Notes: a model not told the origin generated them from the sequence alone. A stretch of 64,000 nt of DNA from Geobacillus genomosp. 3 (GCF_000445995.2 NC_022080.4:2204001-2268000), one strand, 5' to 3'; shown: positions 18,508 to 28,625, counted from the first letter of the stretch. Made by a program: numbers and translations.

Positions 18508-18948
18508 TCAGTTACATAGCGCTTTGCTTTTGGCAATATGCTTTTTCAAATAAACAGTCGTTCCTTTGTTCAATTCCGACTCGACAACAACTTCATCCAT
18601 GAAGTTTTCCATAATCGTAAAGCCCATACCTGACCGCTCGAGCTCCGGTTTTGTCGTAAACAGCGGCTGGCGCGCCTCATCGATGTTGGCGATGCCGATC
18701 CCTTCGTCTCTCACCGTTAAGTGGACAACACCGTCCTCGATGATGACGGAAATAGAAACGATGCCGTTTGGGTCATTGTTGTAGCCGTGAATGATGGCAT
18801 TTGTCACCGCCTCGGAGACGACCGTTTTGATTTCCGTCAGCTCATCCATCGTTGGATCGAGCTGGGCGACAAACGCTGCCACTGTCACGCGGGCAAACGA
18901 CTCGTTTTCACTGCGGGCGGAAAATTGGAGGTGCATTTCGTTGCGCAT
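18508..18948 (-). CDS. spoIIAB: anti-sigma F factor / serine kinase
   Basis: A 146-residue GHKL-fold kinase that binds sigma-F and phosphorylates SpoIIAA. The ATP-site boxes are visible: N box [15 protein letters not shown]1 VRDEGIGI and G2 [16 protein letters not shown]. Its ATG follows the spoIIAA stop immediately (TAAATG), so translation is coupled. Full family length. Confidence 0.96.
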   Translation of the reverse strand: MRNEMHLQFSARSENESFARVTVAAFVAQLDPTMDELTEIKTVVSEAVTNAIIHGYNNDPNGIVSISVIIEDGVVHLTVRDEGIGIANIDEARQPLFTTKPELERSGMGFTIMENFMDEVVVESELNKGTTVYLKKHIAKSKALCN

Positions 18949-19299
18949 TTATGCCACCCCCAATGCCTGCAACGCAAATTGTTCATCCTCTTCGAAACGG
19001 ATGATTTTAAACAGCCCCGACATGTCAAACAGGCGCTTGACCGCCGGTGACACGGCGCAAACGACCATTTGCCCGCCGACGTTTTTAATTTGTTTATAGC
19101 GCCCTAAAATGACGCCGAGACCGGAACTATCCATAAATGTCAATTGTCCTAAATTAAGTACAATATGGCGGATGGTTCGGTTTTCGAGCACGTCCGTCAC
19201 TTGCCCGCGCAATTCCTCGGCTGTATGGTGGTCAAGCTCTCCAGAGAGGCGAACGATGAGCACGTCTTGCTTCACTTCCAAGTCGATCGCGAGACTCAC
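18949..19299 (-). CDS. spoIIAA: anti-sigma F factor antagonist
   Basis: A 116-residue STAS-domain protein that, when dephosphorylated by SpoIIE, pulls SpoIIAB off sigma-F. The phosphorylated serine lies in [15 protein letters not shown], and [23 protein letters not shown] follows. GTG at 19299 with GGAGGAACACGCT is chosen because it aligns with the family start; the upstream frame adds seven residues. It heads the spoIIAA-spoIIAB-sigF operon behind a sigma-H-like promoter. Confidence 0.95.
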   Translation of the reverse strand: MSLAIDLEVKQDVLIVRLSGELDHHTAEELRGQVTDVLENRTIRHIVLNLGQLTFMDSSGLGVILGRYKQIKNVGGQMVVCAVSPAVKRLFDMSGLFKIIRFEEDEQFALQALGVA

Positions 19300-19335
19300 A
19301 GCGTGTTCCTCCTTGTCCATTTCAGGATACGGAGA

Positions 19336-19365
19336 AGTTTCGCTGCCGCCCGTCGGAAATCCTGC
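19336..19365 (-). promoter_or_regulatory. sigma-H promoter of the spoIIA operon
   Basis: Minus-strand GCAGGATTT (19365-19357) matches the sigma-H -35 (RnAGGAwWW). After 12 bp, AGCGAAACT (19344-19336) matches the -10 (RnnGAATww) except one base. It lies about 40 bp upstream of spoIIAA. The B. subtilis spoIIA operon uses the same sigma factor. Confidence 0.65.
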
Positions 19366-19387
19366 CGCCCGACAAAACTAGTGGCCG

Positions 19388-19394
19388 TTCGTCA
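19388..19394 (-). promoter_or_regulatory. Spo0A box upstream of spoIIA
   Basis: Minus-strand TGACGAA is an exact match to the 0A box TGNCGAA, about 25 bp upstream of the sigma-H -35. Activation by phosphorylated Spo0A is the expected control. A single 7-mer is weak evidence alone; the position makes it credible. Confidence 0.5.
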
Positions 19395-19424
19395 AAGAGC
19401 GGAAAAAGATCGCAAAAATTGACA

Positions 19425-20600
19425 TCATCCCGCCTGAACGAAACGGCTGAACACCCGTTTAAACAAATCCCAAAAGCTGGCCTCCGGCACCGTTTGCTTG
19501 GCGACGATCGGGCTGCGCAAAATCTCTTTGCCGTCCTGCTTCAAAATCAGGACGCCGAGCTCATCGCCTTTTCGAATCGGCGCTTTCACGTCATCTTTTA
19601 CTTGAATCACTTTTTCGATTTGTTCGACCGACTGCCCTTTTTTCGTCAACACCGATACCGGCTCTGACGTTACAGCGGCGACTGATGTTTGTTTACCTTT
19701 GCTGACATCGACGCGGGCGACGGTTTCGTTGCGCTTGTATACTGGATGAGCCTGATATTGGTGAAACGCGTAATCAAGCATTTTGGTAATTTGCGCGTTG
19801 CGCGATTTCGGTGTCGGCGCTCCGAACACAACAGCAATGACGCGCATGCCGTTCTTTTTGGCCGTCGCGGTCAAACAATATCCCGCTTCACTCGTAAAGC
19901 CGGTTTTCAGCCCGTCAACACCCGGGTAAAACTTGACGAGCCGGTTCGTGTTCACAAGCCAAAACTTTTGATCCGTGTGTTCCCGCAAATAGTCCTCGTA
20001 CTTGCTTGTATATTTGGTGATTTCTTCGTATTTCAACAGTTCGCGCGCCATGATGGCCATGTCGTAGGCGCTGCTGTAATGTCCTTCAGCCGGCAGACCG
20101 GTCGTATTGACAAAATTTGTATCCTTTAAACCAAGCTCTTTCGCCTTTTCATTCATCATTTCAACAAACGCTTCTTCCGATCCGGCAATTCGCTCGGCCA
20201 TGGCGACAGAGGCGTCATTCGCCGAACCGATGGCGATAGCGCGCAACAGTTCATCAACCGTCATTTCTTCGCCCGGCTCGAGAAAAATTTGTGATCCGCC
20301 CATCGAAGCGGCATATTCGCTCGTCCGCACTTTTTCGCCGTAGGAGAGCTTTCCTTCATCGATGGCCTCCATGATCAACAGCATCGTCATAATTTTTGTC
20401 ATGCTTGCCGGTGGCAGTTTTTCATGTGGATTTTTTTCATATAGAACCTCGCCGGTGTCGCGTTCAATCAAGATGGCCGACTTCGCTTCGTCAGCCAGCC
20501 CGGCCTTTGCCCCTTTCGGCTCCTTCTCCTCAGCGTATACGGAAAGGGGAAGGAAAAGAAGAAGCGGCAATAAAAGCAGACGGATGACTGTCGTTTTCAT
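19425..20600 (-). CDS. dacF: D-alanyl-D-alanine carboxypeptidase DacF
   Basis: A sporulation-specific penicillin-binding protein that trims pentapeptide side chains and sets the cross-linking of spore cortex. About 391 residues with a signal peptide (IRLLLLPLLLFLPLSVYA). It has the three active-site motifs: SMTK in PPASMTKIMTM, SAN in IGSANDASVAMAE, and KTG in DGLKTGFTSEAGY. A C-terminal beta domain follows (KKGQSVEQIEKVIQVKDDVK) with an amphipathic end for membrane attachment. ATG at 20600. It lies upstream of spoIIAA, as in B. subtilis. Confidence 0.94.
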   Translation of the reverse strand: MKTTVIRLLLLPLLLFLPLSVYAEEKEPKGAKAGLADEAKSAILIERDTGEVLYEKNPHEKLPPASMTKIMTMLLIMEAIDEGKLSYGEKVRTSEYAASMGGSQIFLEPGEEMTVDELLRAIAIGSANDASVAMAERIAGSEEAFVEMMNEKAKELGLKDTNFVNTTGLPAEGHYSSAYDMAIMARELLKYEEITKYTSKYEDYLREHTDQKFWLVNTNRLVKFYPGVDGLKTGFTSEAGYCLTATAKKNGMRVIAVVFGAPTPKSRNAQITKMLDYAFHQYQAHPVYKRNETVARVDVSKGKQTSVAAVTSEPVSVLTKKGQSVEQIEKVIQVKDDVKAPIRKGDELGVLILKQDGKEILRSPIVAKQTVPEASFWDLFKRVFSRFVQAG

Positions 20601-20670
20601 CTCCCAAACCTCCATTCTTTATACATGACATTTTTTCCAATGGAGATATTTTTATACAAGACAACCAAAA

Positions 20671-20705
20671 TAAAAAAACGCCTGAACCATTCGATTCAGA
20701 CGTTT
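20671..20705 (-). terminator. terminator after pdp
   Basis: Minus-strand AACGTCTGAA pairs with TTCAGGCGTT and is followed by TTTTTTT, 50 bp after the pdp stop and before dacF. Confidence 0.8.
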
Positions 20706-20753
20706 TCTTCTTGAACAACCGCCTCTTCCCTTGCGGATCGCCGGCGCTCTTCC

Positions 20754-22055
20754 CTAGACGATGGTCTCATAAACGAGCGGCGGCGGGACAACCGGCCGCG
20801 GCGAAAGCCGAATGGCGGCCGCCAGTTTTTCTTCCACTTTACGCACATCTGGCCGGTTGCTGTGAATCGTGGCGAACGCCTCGCCTTTTCGCACACGGTC
20901 GCCCACCTTCTTATGGAGCACGATTCCGACCGCCAAGTCGATCGCGTCCTCTTTTTTCGCCCGTCCGGCGCCAAGCCACATGGCGGCGGTGCCCACTTCA
21001 TCTGCAACAATCCCGGCAACATAACCATCCTCACCGGCTGTAACGGGATGCGTATACGCCGCTTGCGGCAGTTTGTCCGGGTCGTCGGCGACCGACGGAT
21101 CGCCGCCTTGAGCCGCCAAAAACGTTTTGAACGCCGCGATGGCGGATCCATCATCGATCGCCTGCTCAAGCAGGCGGCGCGCCTCATCAAGCGACGGCGC
21201 CTGCTTCGCCAAGTAAACCATATGGCTGCCGAGCGTCAAACAAAGTTCCGTTAAATCGTGCGGACCGTTTCCTTTCAACGTAGCGATCGCCTCTTTTACT
21301 TCCAGGGCGTTGCCGACCGCATAGCCGAGCGGCTGACTCATATCGGAAATGACCGCCATCGTCTGCCGTCCAACGCGCTTGCCGATATCGACCATCGCCT
21401 GGGCGAGCTGGCGCGCTTCGGCGAGTTCTTTCATAAACGCCCCGGCGCCCGTTTTCACGTCCAAGACGATGGCATCAGCTCCAGCGGCGATTTTTTTGCT
21501 CATGATCGACGAAGCAATAAGCGGGATGCTGTTGACGGTTGCGGTTACATCGCGGAGCGCATACAACTTTTTGTCAGCCGGCGTCAAGTCGCCGGTTTGG
21601 CCGATAATGGCAATCTTATTTTCATTGACAAGCCGAAGAAATTCATCTTTGCTGATTTCGACGTGAAAGCCGGGCACGGACTCGAGCTTGTCGATCGTGC
21701 CGCCCGTATGGCCGAGACCGCGCCCGGACATTTTCGCCACCGGCACGCCGACCGAAGCGACAAGAGGACCTAACACGAGCGTCGTCGTGTCGCCGACGCC
21801 GCCGGTCGAATGTTTGTCAACTTTCACACCGCGGATGCTTGATAAGTCGATGACCTCACCGGAATGAACCATCGCCATCGTCAGCGCGGCCGTTTCTTCC
21901 TTGGTCATGCCGCGAAAGTAAATCGCCATCGCGAGCGCGCTCATTTGGTAATCCGGAATATCCCCGTCCGTATACCCGCGGATGATCCATTCAATTTCTT
22001 CGTTCGTCAGTGCCGCTCCGTCACGCTTTTTGGCAATCAAATCGACCATTCTCAT
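20754..22055 (-). CDS. pdp: pyrimidine-nucleoside phosphorylase
   Basis: Phosphorolyses uridine, thymidine and deoxyuridine to base plus (deoxy)ribose 1-phosphate. 433 residues, very close in sequence to the G. stearothermophilus enzyme I remember. Signature blocks: [37 protein letters not shown] (phosphate loop), [38 protein letters not shown] and [22 protein letters not shown] at 22055 fits the family start; the annotated upstream ATG adds three residues. Third gene after deoB and punA; together they move nucleoside sugars into the pentose pathway. Confidence 0.96.
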   Translation of the reverse strand: MRMVDLIAKKRDGAALTNEEIEWIIRGYTDGDIPDYQMSALAMAIYFRGMTKEETAALTMAMVHSGEVIDLSSIRGVKVDKHSTGGVGDTTTLVLGPLVASVGVPVAKMSGRGLGHTGGTIDKLESVPGFHVEISKDEFLRLVNENKIAIIGQTGDLTPADKKLYALRDVTATVNSIPLIASSIMSKKIAAGADAIVLDVKTGAGAFMKELAEARQLAQAMVDIGKRVGRQTMAVISDMSQPLGYAVGNALEVKEAIATLKGNGPHDLTELCLTLGSHMVYLAKQAPSLDEARRLLEQAIDDGSAIAAFKTFLAAQGGDPSVADDPDKLPQAAYTHPVTAGEDGYVAGIVADEVGTAAMWLGAGRAKKEDAIDLAVGIVLHKKVGDRVRKGEAFATIHSNRPDVRKVEEKLAAAIRLSPRPVVPPPLVYETIV

Positions 22056-22073
22056 CCCGATCACCTTTTCTCC

Positions 22074-22895
22074 TTATTTCGCCAGTTCGGCCACAACCGC
22101 TTTAATGAGCCGCAAAAAGTCGGCCTTCACCCTCTCAGCCGTTTCGACGACTTCATCATGATGAAGTGGGGCGTCAGTCATGCCGGCCGCTAGATTGGAA
22201 ATGCACGAAATGCCAAGCACCTCCATGCCGGCATGGCGGGCGACAATCACTTCCGGGACGGTTGACATGCCGACCGCATCGCCGCCAAGCCCACGAACCA
22301 TGCGAATTTCCGCCGGCGTTTCGTACGATGGGCCGGTATTGGCAACGTACACCCCTTCATGCACACGAATGCCAAGCTTGGCTGCTGATTCTTTGGCGAG
22401 CCGGCGCAAGCGCCGGCTGTACGCTTCAGTCATGTCCGGAAAACGCGGGCCGAGCTCCGGGTCGTTCGGGCCGATGAGCGGGTTTGTGCCAAGCAAGTTA
22501 ATATGATCAGAAATAATCATCAAATCGCCCGGGCGAAACTGTTCGTTCACACCGCCGGCAGCGTTCGTCACGATCAATTCACGGACGCCGATCGCCTTCA
22601 TCACCCGGACCGGAAACGTCACTTCGCGGAGCGAATATCCTTCATAATAATGGAACCGTCCTTGCATGGCAACGACTGTCGCTCCTTCGAGCCGGCCGTA
22701 CACGAGCCGGCCGGCGTGCCCTTCAACGGTTGACACCGGAAATCCGGGAATATCCTCATACGGAATGCGGACCGCCTCTTCGATTTCATCGGCGAGCACG
22801 CCCAATCCTGAGCCGAGAATCAAGCCGATACCGGGCGGCGCCGGCATACGCCGGCGCAAATCATCCGCTGCTTTTTCAATCGCCTGTCGATCCAT
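22074..22895 (-). CDS. punA: purine-nucleoside phosphorylase
   Basis: A 273-residue trimeric-type PNP splitting guanosine/inosine to base and ribose 1-phosphate. Motifs: IGLILGSGLGVLADEI, FPVSTVEGHAGRLVYG, VTNAAGGVNEQF, DHINLLGTNPLIG and TGPSYETPAEIRMVRGLGGDAVGMSTVPEVI read in pieces along the protein. GGAGGGAGAAGAGGA precedes the ATG. Called pupG in older B. subtilis naming. 18 bp separate it from pdp. Confidence 0.94.
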   Translation of the reverse strand: MDRQAIEKAADDLRRRMPAPPGIGLILGSGLGVLADEIEEAVRIPYEDIPGFPVSTVEGHAGRLVYGRLEGATVVAMQGRFHYYEGYSLREVTFPVRVMKAIGVRELIVTNAAGGVNEQFRPGDLMIISDHINLLGTNPLIGPNDPELGPRFPDMTEAYSRRLRRLAKESAAKLGIRVHEGVYVANTGPSYETPAEIRMVRGLGGDAVGMSTVPEVIVARHAGMEVLGISCISNLAAGMTDAPLHHDEVVETAERVKADFLRLIKAVVAELAK

Positions 22896-22939
22896 TCCTC
22901 TTCTCCCTCCTTATATGTTCATCGCAGAATAGCGGCGAT

Positions 22940-24127
22940 TCACTGCTGCGCCAATTCCGTTAAAAAACTTGTTCCGTACGGCGGCATGTGGACGCGAAAA
23001 TTATCGGCGATCGTGGCCCCTACATCGGCAAACGTCTCGCGGATCGGGAGCGGCTTTCCGCCTTGAAAGCGCGGGCTGTATACTAAAAGCGGCACGTATT
23101 CACGCGTATGATCCGTCCCGTGGTGCACCGGATCATTGCCATGGTCAGCTGTAATGATCAACAAATCATCCGCCGTCAGCCGCGGCAGCACCTCAGCAAG
23201 CCGGGTGTCAAACTCTTCAAGCGCATCGCCATATCCTTGCGGGTCGCGACGATGACCGTATTTGGCATCAAAGTCGACGAGATTGACAAAACTGAGCCCG
23301 GTAAAGTCCATGCTGAGCGTATCGATGAGCTTATCCATGCCGTCCATATTGGACGCCGTCCGCAACGACTGTGTCACCCCTTCATTGTCGTAAATATCGG
23401 CAATTTTCCCGATGGCGATCACATCATAGCCCGCATCTTTTAATTCATTCATCACCGTGCGCCCGAACGGCTTAAGTGCATAGTCGTGCCGGTTCGCCGT
23501 CCGCTCAAAACGGCCCGGCGTCCCGATGAACGGCCGGGCGATGACGCGTCCGACCATGTACGGCTCATCGCGCGTCAGCTCGCGGGCGATTTCGCAAATG
23601 CGGTACAGCTCCTCAAGCGGCACGACGTCTTCATGGGCGGCGATTTGCAAGACGGAGTCAGCTGATGTATAGACGATGATCGCCCCCGTTTTCATATGTT
23701 CTTCGCCTAACTCTTCAATGATCGCTGTCCCGCTTGCCGGTTTGTTGCCGATCACGTTCCGCCCGGTGCGCCGTTCAAGTTCAGCAATCAGTTCGCGCGG
23801 AAACCCGTCCGGAAAGACGCGGAACGGCTTGTCGATGCGAAGGCCCATTAATTCCCAATGGCCGGTCATCGTGTCTTTGCCGGCGGATGCCTCTTTCATT
23901 TTTGTATAGTAGGCGAGCGGATCGTTCACTTTCGGCACCCCTGGAATCTCACGAATATGACTCAGGCCGAGTTTGGCCATATTCGGCATGTGCAAGCCGC
24001 CGCGGTATTCGGCGATATGCCCGAGCGTATCCGCCCCTTTGTCGTTATAGTTCTCAGCATCAGGCGCTTCGCCGATGCCGACGGAATCGAGCACAATTAA
24101 AAATACGCGCCGGTATGTGGACTTCAC
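22940..24127 (-). CDS. deoB: phosphopentomutase
   Basis: Interconverts (deoxy)ribose 1-phosphate and 5-phosphate, linking nucleoside breakdown to central metabolism. An alkaline-phosphatase-superfamily metal enzyme: [16 protein letters not shown] at the start, [11 protein letters not shown] in the middle and [20 protein letters not shown] near the end supply the Mn ligands. GTG at 24127 lies a better distance from GGGAGGA than the ATG at 24133, and aligns with the family (395 residues). Also named drm. First gene of deoB-punA-pdp; a GTCAGA-AG-TCTGAC palindrome lies about 85 bp upstream. Confidence 0.95.
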   Translation of the reverse strand: MKSTYRRVFLIVLDSVGIGEAPDAENYNDKGADTLGHIAEYRGGLHMPNMAKLGLSHIREIPGVPKVNDPLAYYTKMKEASAGKDTMTGHWELMGLRIDKPFRVFPDGFPRELIAELERRTGRNVIGNKPASGTAIIEELGEEHMKTGAIIVYTSADSVLQIAAHEDVVPLEELYRICEIARELTRDEPYMVGRVIARPFIGTPGRFERTANRHDYALKPFGRTVMNELKDAGYDVIAIGKIADIYDNEGVTQSLRTASNMDGMDKLIDTLSMDFTGLSFVNLVDFDAKYGHRRDPQGYGDALEEFDTRLAEVLPRLTADDLLIITADHGNDPVHHGTDHTREYVPLLVYSPRFQGGKPLPIRETFADVGATIADNFRVHMPPYGTSFLTELAQQ

Positions 24128-24210
24128 CTTCATTCCTCCCGCCTGAAGTGAAAATAGAGTCTCTTCCTATCGTTCCCATATTTTCGGCAAAACACGCCCT
24201 TGTTGCATTG

Positions 24211-24224
24211 GTCAGAAGTCTGAC
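24211..24224. promoter_or_regulatory. palindromic operator candidate upstream of deoB
   Basis: GTCAGA-AG-TCTGAC is a perfect 14-bp palindrome, extended by one further complementary pair after a mismatch. It lies between xerD and deoB, about 85 bp before the nucleoside genes. Its half-site resembles operators of some GntR-family regulators. Which regulator binds, if any, is unknown. Confidence 0.35.
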
Positions 24225-24269
24225 AACCAAATCAATAGGACCGCGCCTAGCGGACAGCGGCCGCCGCGG

Positions 24270-25166
24270 CTAGGCGCGCGGATGATACTGGTTATATACG
24301 TCTTTGAGACGCGTTTTCGTCACATGCGTATATATTTGCGTCGTCGAAATGTCGGCATGCCCCAGCAGCTCTTGGACGGCGCGCAAATCGGCACCGTTCT
24401 CAAGCAGATGGGTCGCAAACGAATGCCGGAGCGTGTGAGGCGTCAGCTCTTTTTCAATGCCCGCTTCTTTGGCAAGCCGTTTTAAAATTTTCCAAAACCC
24501 TTGCCTCGTCAGACGCTGGCCGTAATGGTTCAAAAATAGCGCCTCCGCCGCCCGCCTGCGCGGATCGGCCAACTGCGGACGCCCGTGCTCCAAATAGCCA
24601 GTAAGCGCTTCAACCGCCATCCGGCCGAGTGGGACGATCCGCTCTTTTCGCCCTTTCCCATAGCAGCGAACAAACCCCATTGTCAAATGCACGTCGCCTA
24701 AGTTGAGCTGCACCAGTTCGCTGACGCGCATACCGGTCGCATACAGCAGCTCGAGCATCGCCTTATCGCGCAAACCGAACGGTGTATTTGTCTGCGGCGC
24801 CGATAAGAGCGCTTCGACTTCTTCGACGGATAACACTTTCGGCAGCGTCCGCTCAAACTGCGGCGTTTCGATATGAACGGCCGGATCTTGCGCCGCCATT
24901 TTCTCCCGCAGCAAAAACTGGTGGAACGAACGGATCGATGCCAAATGGCGGGCAATCGTCCGCGCCGACTGCCCTTGTTCACTTAAAAACTTTAAAAAAT
25001 GGAGAATGTGCAGGCGCTCGACTTCGCCCCACGCCCCAAGCCGCTCGACTTGGCGCAAGTAGCGGACATATTTCTTTAAATCCCGTTCATACGAAATGAT
25101 CGTATTGTGCGCCAAATTCCGCTCCACCGTCAAATAGTGCAGAAAATCTTTTAATTCATGTTCCAA
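24270..25166 (-). CDS. xerD: site-specific tyrosine recombinase XerD
   Basis: Resolves chromosome dimers at dif together with XerC. 298 residues: SAM-like N-terminal core-binding domain ([20 protein letters not shown]) and C-terminal catalytic domain. Catalytic residues are all visible: Arg in [12 protein letters not shown], Lys in [12 protein letters not shown], His-x-x-Arg in [20 protein letters not shown], His in [11 protein letters not shown] and the nucleophile Tyr in IYTHV. It is upstream of deoB and downstream of yqzK and fur, the conserved Bacillus order. Confidence 0.94.
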   Translation of the reverse strand: MEHELKDFLHYLTVERNLAHNTIISYERDLKKYVRYLRQVERLGAWGEVERLHILHFLKFLSEQGQSARTIARHLASIRSFHQFLLREKMAAQDPAVHIETPQFERTLPKVLSVEEVEALLSAPQTNTPFGLRDKAMLELLYATGMRVSELVQLNLGDVHLTMGFVRCYGKGRKERIVPLGRMAVEALTGYLEHGRPQLADPRRRAAEALFLNHYGQRLTRQGFWKILKRLAKEAGIEKELTPHTLRHSFATHLLENGADLRAVQELLGHADISTTQIYTHVTKTRLKDVYNQYHPRA

Positions 25167-25172
25167 TGTTCT

Positions 25173-25385
25173 CTACTCCCCGTCGCGATAAAAAAATAGT
25201 AGCCGGTTGAGCCAGTCCGGAGGCGCGCTTTCATTCGTCGACACTTTAACCGCCGATCCTCCCGGTTCATCATATCGATGATAATACTCGTACTCGCGAT
25301 TAAACCATACAAGACTATAATAAAATAAAATGGTGCATCCCGTAAACAAAAGAAATACTTTCACCATTTGCCAAACGGTTTTCAT
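25173..25385 (-). CDS. yqzK: small membrane protein YqzK (DUF4227)
   Basis: A 70-residue protein with one membrane helix (VFLLFTGCTILFYYSLVWF, about residues 9-27) and a hydrophilic C-terminal part (REYEYYHRYDEP). The DUF4227 / YqzK assignment rests on this pattern and on its place between fur and xerD. Function unknown. Only 6 bp separate it from xerD, so the two are probably co-transcribed. Confidence 0.8.
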   Translation of the reverse strand: MKTVWQMVKVFLLFTGCTILFYYSLVWFNREYEYYHRYDEPGGSAVKVSTNESAPPDWLNRLLFFYRDGE

Positions 25386-25458
25386 GGCACCCTCCCCATC
25401 GGCTGCTTGCCCACTTGCTAGTATGAGGATATGCCATTTGTTTGCCTATTTATACGCA

Positions 25459-25488
25459 AAAAAACCTTTCCCACTGGAAAAGGTTTTT
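25459..25488. terminator. terminator after fur
   Basis: AAAAACCTTTTCC pairs with GGAAAGGTTTTT (minus strand) and overlaps the fur stop codon; A and T runs flank both sides. Confidence 0.8.
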
Positions 25489-25939
25489 ATTTTTCTTCAT
25501 GTTTTTGCTGGCAGCGGTGGCAAATGCCATGGAACGTCAGGCGGTGGTCTTTAATTTTAAACTTCCATTCCCGTTCGACAATGGCTTCGACGTCCTCAAG
25601 CAAATCTTCTTGAATTTCCGCCACCGATCCGCACTCGAGGCAAACAAGATGATGATGGAAATGGGCCGCCCCTTCTTTGCGGAGGTCGTAGCGCGATACC
25701 CCGTCCCCGAAATTAATTTTATCGACAATTTTCAGCTCAGTCAGCAACTCAAGCGTCCGATAAACGGTCGCGAGCCCGATCTCTGGGGATTTTTCTTTCA
25801 CGAGGAGGTAGACATCTTCAGCGCTTAAATGGTCTTCTTCATGTTCAAGCAGGACTCTTACCGTCGCTTCCCGCTGCGGCGTCAGCTTATAGCCGGCCGA
25901 GTGCAGCTGCTTTTTAATTCGTTCCACACGATCTTCCAT
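25487..25939 (-). CDS. fur: ferric uptake regulator
   Basis: An iron-responsive repressor, 150 residues. N-terminal winged helix (GYKLTPQREATVRVLLEHEEDHLSAEDVY, GLATVYRTLELL) and C-terminal dimerisation domain with metal ligands: HFHHHLVCLECG and GICHRCQQ (two CxxC pairs for the structural zinc). Near-identical in layout to B. subtilis Fur. ATG at 25939 follows GGGAGGAATG; an upstream in-frame start would add eleven residues. Closest paralogues are PerR and Zur, but ISFGDGVSRYDLRKEGAAHF-like text and synteny with xerD favour Fur. Confidence 0.9.
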   Translation of the reverse strand: MEDRVERIKKQLHSAGYKLTPQREATVRVLLEHEEDHLSAEDVYLLVKEKSPEIGLATVYRTLELLTELKIVDKINFGDGVSRYDLRKEGAAHFHHHLVCLECGSVAEIQEDLLEDVEAIVEREWKFKIKDHRLTFHGICHRCQQKHEEK

Positions 25940-26036
25940 ATTTTCATTCCTCCCTCGCCATTCACCTCCCATTATAACAAATGTGCGAGGGAAGTATCAA
26001 AGTAAAATGACTATTACAATAGAACAATATTGATTA

Positions 26037-26699
26037 TTATATAATAATGATTATGAAATCAATCACCCATTTGACCGCCTGCTTCATCAACACCGGTGAC
26101 AAATACGCCTCGACCGCCGACGAAACGAGCAGCCCCGCGGCAATCGCCACCATCACCGCGGCATAGCGCATCACCATCGGGAATACCGGCTCATGCGGCC
26201 GCTTCATAAACTGGTTGCGCACCATATACAAGGAAAACGAAATCGAAATCACGCCCATCACAATCATCAGCGGAATGACGATCAAGTTTTGCGGCATGAC
26301 GGATACAAATGACAATAAAAATCCTTTCCAGCTCATTTGATTGACCAAAAAACCAACCGTAAAGCCGACGACAACACCTTTTAAAAACAATAAAACAAAA
26401 ATGATCGGCAAGCCGATAACGGAAATGCCAAGCACCCACATTAAGGCGGTATATTTGATGTTATGCATATAGCTTTGACGAAACATATCATGGGCGCTCG
26501 CCAAATTGTCTTTCGATACTTGTCCAAAAAATTGCGTCAAGTAATAGTACAAGTCTTGTTTTTGGCTAAAGCCGAGGCTATTGACGACAATGGCGCCAAA
26601 AATAACGCCCATTAAAAACAGGACGATAACAAATACGTATAGTGAGGCGTGTTCGCGCAAGTGAATGGCGACGGCCGATTTCAACGGATGGATTCTCAT
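26037..26699 (-). CDS. spoIIM: stage II sporulation protein M
   Basis: A 220-residue membrane protein of the DMP complex (SpoIID, SpoIIM, SpoIIP) that degrades septal peptidoglycan to drive engulfment; SpoIIM is the membrane scaffold. About five helices: [77 protein letters not shown] and a C-terminal pair. ATG at 26699 follows GGGAGGACG. Upstream in-frame codons run through the yqxK terminator and are not coding. Confidence 0.92.
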   Translation of the reverse strand: MRIHPLKSAVAIHLREHASLYVFVIVLFLMGVIFGAIVVNSLGFSQKQDLYYYLTQFFGQVSKDNLASAHDMFRQSYMHNIKYTALMWVLGISVIGLPIIFVLLFLKGVVVGFTVGFLVNQMSWKGFLLSFVSVMPQNLIVIPLMIVMGVISISFSLYMVRNQFMKRPHEPVFPMVMRYAAVMVAIAAGLLVSSAVEAYLSPVLMKQAVKWVIDFIIIII

Positions 26700-26767
26700 C
26701 GTGCTTCGTCCTCCCATTGGTCTCTTAGTAGATTGTATGTCCATCCGCTTCGGATATGACTGTTTTT

Positions 26768-26804
26768 CAAAAAAGCAAGGGGGCCCACCGGCCCCCCTGC
26801 TTTC
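26768..26804 (-). terminator. terminator after the EndoQ-like gene
   Basis: Minus-strand AAAGCAGGGGGGCC pairs with GGGCCCCCTTGCTTT and is followed by a T-rich tail, between the EndoQ-like gene and spoIIM. Confidence 0.8.
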
Positions 26805-26884
26805 CATCACTATCACTCCGCCTGTGCGTAACCATAAAACGCCCCTTTGCGGAACAAGGCCTCCCCCCAACTTTTTCTTGCCAG

Positions 26885-28072
26885 TCATCCCCTCACTTTT
26901 CCATATTTCCCGCCGCCGCCGGCTTCGATGGCGAGCGCACCGCTGCGGGCAAGAACGATCAGCCGGGCGAGCTTTTCCCCGACCGTCTCGGCAAGTTCCT
27001 CTTCCGCTGCTTCATGCAGCACATGCATTTCCGTACCGAAACGGTCAAGCAGTTTTTCGTACGCTTTCGGACCGAGGCCGGGGATAAATTCAAGCGGCAC
27101 TTGATAGATGTATGGCGGCCGCTTCGGCCCACGTTCCGCTGTTTTCAATTCCTCAAGCCGCTCAAACACTCCTTTAATGAAGCGGCGATGTCCGCATGAC
27201 GGACAGCGCTCGGCATCCGGCGCCACCGGCGTCAGGCAGCGTTCACACACTGTCCGGTGATACTTGCCAAGCTTCGGATTCAAGCCATAATTCGCCGCGA
27301 TGGCCCTCCCGTCTTCACCGCGAAACGCTTTTGCCAACTCGGCAAACGTCGGGGCGGCCAGCCGCACTTGTTCATATTCGCGGGCGATCTTCCGCAACGA
27401 ATGGGCGTCCGAATTCGTCAAATACGGATAGCGGTGCAACTCGGCGATTTGGTCGGCCATAGCTGTATCAGCGCTCAGCCCAAGCTCGACAGCATCGATC
27501 CGATCCGGGTCGAACACTTCCGTTAAACTGCGCTCCACCCCTTTTCCGTACAAACTTTTAAACGGCGTGAACGCATGCGCCGGAATGAACCAACCGCCCT
27601 GCTCTTTCACCGCCGTCTGCAACTCGCGCCCCGAAGCGTAAATACGCTGCGAGCTGAGTGTCACGTTTTTCACCCGTTCGCCAAGCCAGGTCGAAAAGAA
27701 GCGCATCGCCCGGACAGTCGGCAAAAAAACAAGGACGTGAATCGGCCCGCGGCAACGGTCATCGTACACTTCGATCTCACTGCCCAATAGCAACGTCACT
27801 TTCCCCGTGCTGACGCCCCCCTCATTATGTTCGCGCCATCCATGTTCATCCATCGCCCGCTCGAGTTCGTCAAGCACTTCCGGCACATGACTGTCAATGA
27901 CACCGACCAAATCGATCCCTTTCACATGCGCCGCTTCATGCAAAATGTTTTCAAGCGTCAACGTCCGCGCCCCGGTAATTTTCACCGGACGGCCGGAGGC
28001 GGTCCGGCCGATGTGAATATGTAAATCGGCATAGTAACGGCCGAGGGCGCCCCCGTTTTTTTTATTCGGCAT
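26885..28072 (-). CDS. yqxK: endonuclease Q family protein (YqxK)
   Basis: A 395-residue PHP-domain protein of the group that includes archaeal and Bacillus endonuclease Q, which nicks DNA 5' of deaminated bases. Visible parts: N-terminal metal motif [10 protein letters not shown], further ligands in [12 protein letters not shown] and [13 protein letters not shown], a zinc ribbon [19 protein letters not shown] (about residues 275-295) and a C-terminal helix-hairpin-helix [17 protein letters not shown]. Equivalent to B. subtilis YqxK. ATG at 28072 overlaps the last codons of nudF; upstream in-frame codons belong to nudF. Confidence 0.85.
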   Translation of the reverse strand: MPNKKNGGALGRYYADLHIHIGRTASGRPVKITGARTLTLENILHEAAHVKGIDLVGVIDSHVPEVLDELERAMDEHGWREHNEGGVSTGKVTLLLGSEIEVYDDRCRGPIHVLVFLPTVRAMRFFSTWLGERVKNVTLSSQRIYASGRELQTAVKEQGGWFIPAHAFTPFKSLYGKGVERSLTEVFDPDRIDAVELGLSADTAMADQIAELHRYPYLTNSDAHSLRKIAREYEQVRLAAPTFAELAKAFRGEDGRAIAANYGLNPKLGKYHRTVCERCLTPVAPDAERCPSCGHRRFIKGVFERLEELKTAERGPKRPPYIYQVPLEFIPGLGPKAYEKLLDRFGTEMHVLHEAAEEELAETVGEKLARLIVLARSGALAIEAGGGGKYGKVRG

Positions 28073-28625
28073 TTTGTTCCCCCAGCGCGCGCCGCAACTG
28101 CAAATATTGCAAGGCGTATGCCGTTTTCGCATCGTAAATGTCGTGTTGTTCAAGCATATCCAGCGCCTCCTCTAATGTCACTTCCAACAGTTCGACAAAC
28201 TCATCCTCATCTAAACCAGCGCCGCCCTCCACTTTCTCCAGCCCCTCGGCGACGTACAAATGGATGAGCTCATCGGCAAATCCCGGCGATGTATAAAAGG
28301 AAATGAGATGGCGCATCGATTTGGCACGGTAGCCGGTTTCTTCTTCGAGTTCGCGGTGCGCGGAAGCAAGCGGCTCTTCCCCATGTTCTAGCTTGCCCGC
28401 CGGAATTTCGACTAATGCGCGCTCGAGCGCTTTTCGATACTGGCGGACAAGGACGATATTCCCATCGGGCAACAGCGGCAACACTGCCACCGCCCCCGGA
28501 TGTTTAATCACCTCGCGCCGGCTCGTTTTCCCGTTGGGCAACTCCACTTCTTCGACATACAACTCAATGATACGGCCGCTGAACAGTTTCTCTTTGCGGA
28601 CGGTTTTTTCATACAACTGATCCAT
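28062..28625 (-). CDS. nudF: ADP-ribose pyrophosphatase
   Basis: A 187-residue Nudix hydrolase splitting ADP-ribose to AMP and ribose 5-phosphate. The Nudix box matches Gx5Ex7REUxEExGU exactly: from GKLEHGEE through ASAHRELEEETGY (about residues 76-98). VEVELPNG-like strands and the FYTSPGFADELIHLYVAEGL block are typical of the ADP-ribose subgroup. Divergent from yqkF with a 106-bp shared upstream region; overlaps the EndoQ-like gene downstream. Confidence 0.92.
   Translation of the reverse strand: MDQLYEKTVRKEKLFSGRIIELYVEEVELPNGKTSRREVIKHPGAVAVLPLLPDGNIVLVRQYRKALERALVEIPAGKLEHGEEPLASAHRELEEETGYRAKSMRHLISFYTSPGFADELIHLYVAEGLEKVEGGAGLDEDEFVELLEVTLEEALDMLEQHDIYDAKTAYALQYLQLRRALGEQNAE

Noticed and set aside
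24246..24276. Terminator after xerD
   Set aside because: A GCGCCTAGC/GCTAGGCGC stem exists but lacks a T run, so termination is unproven.
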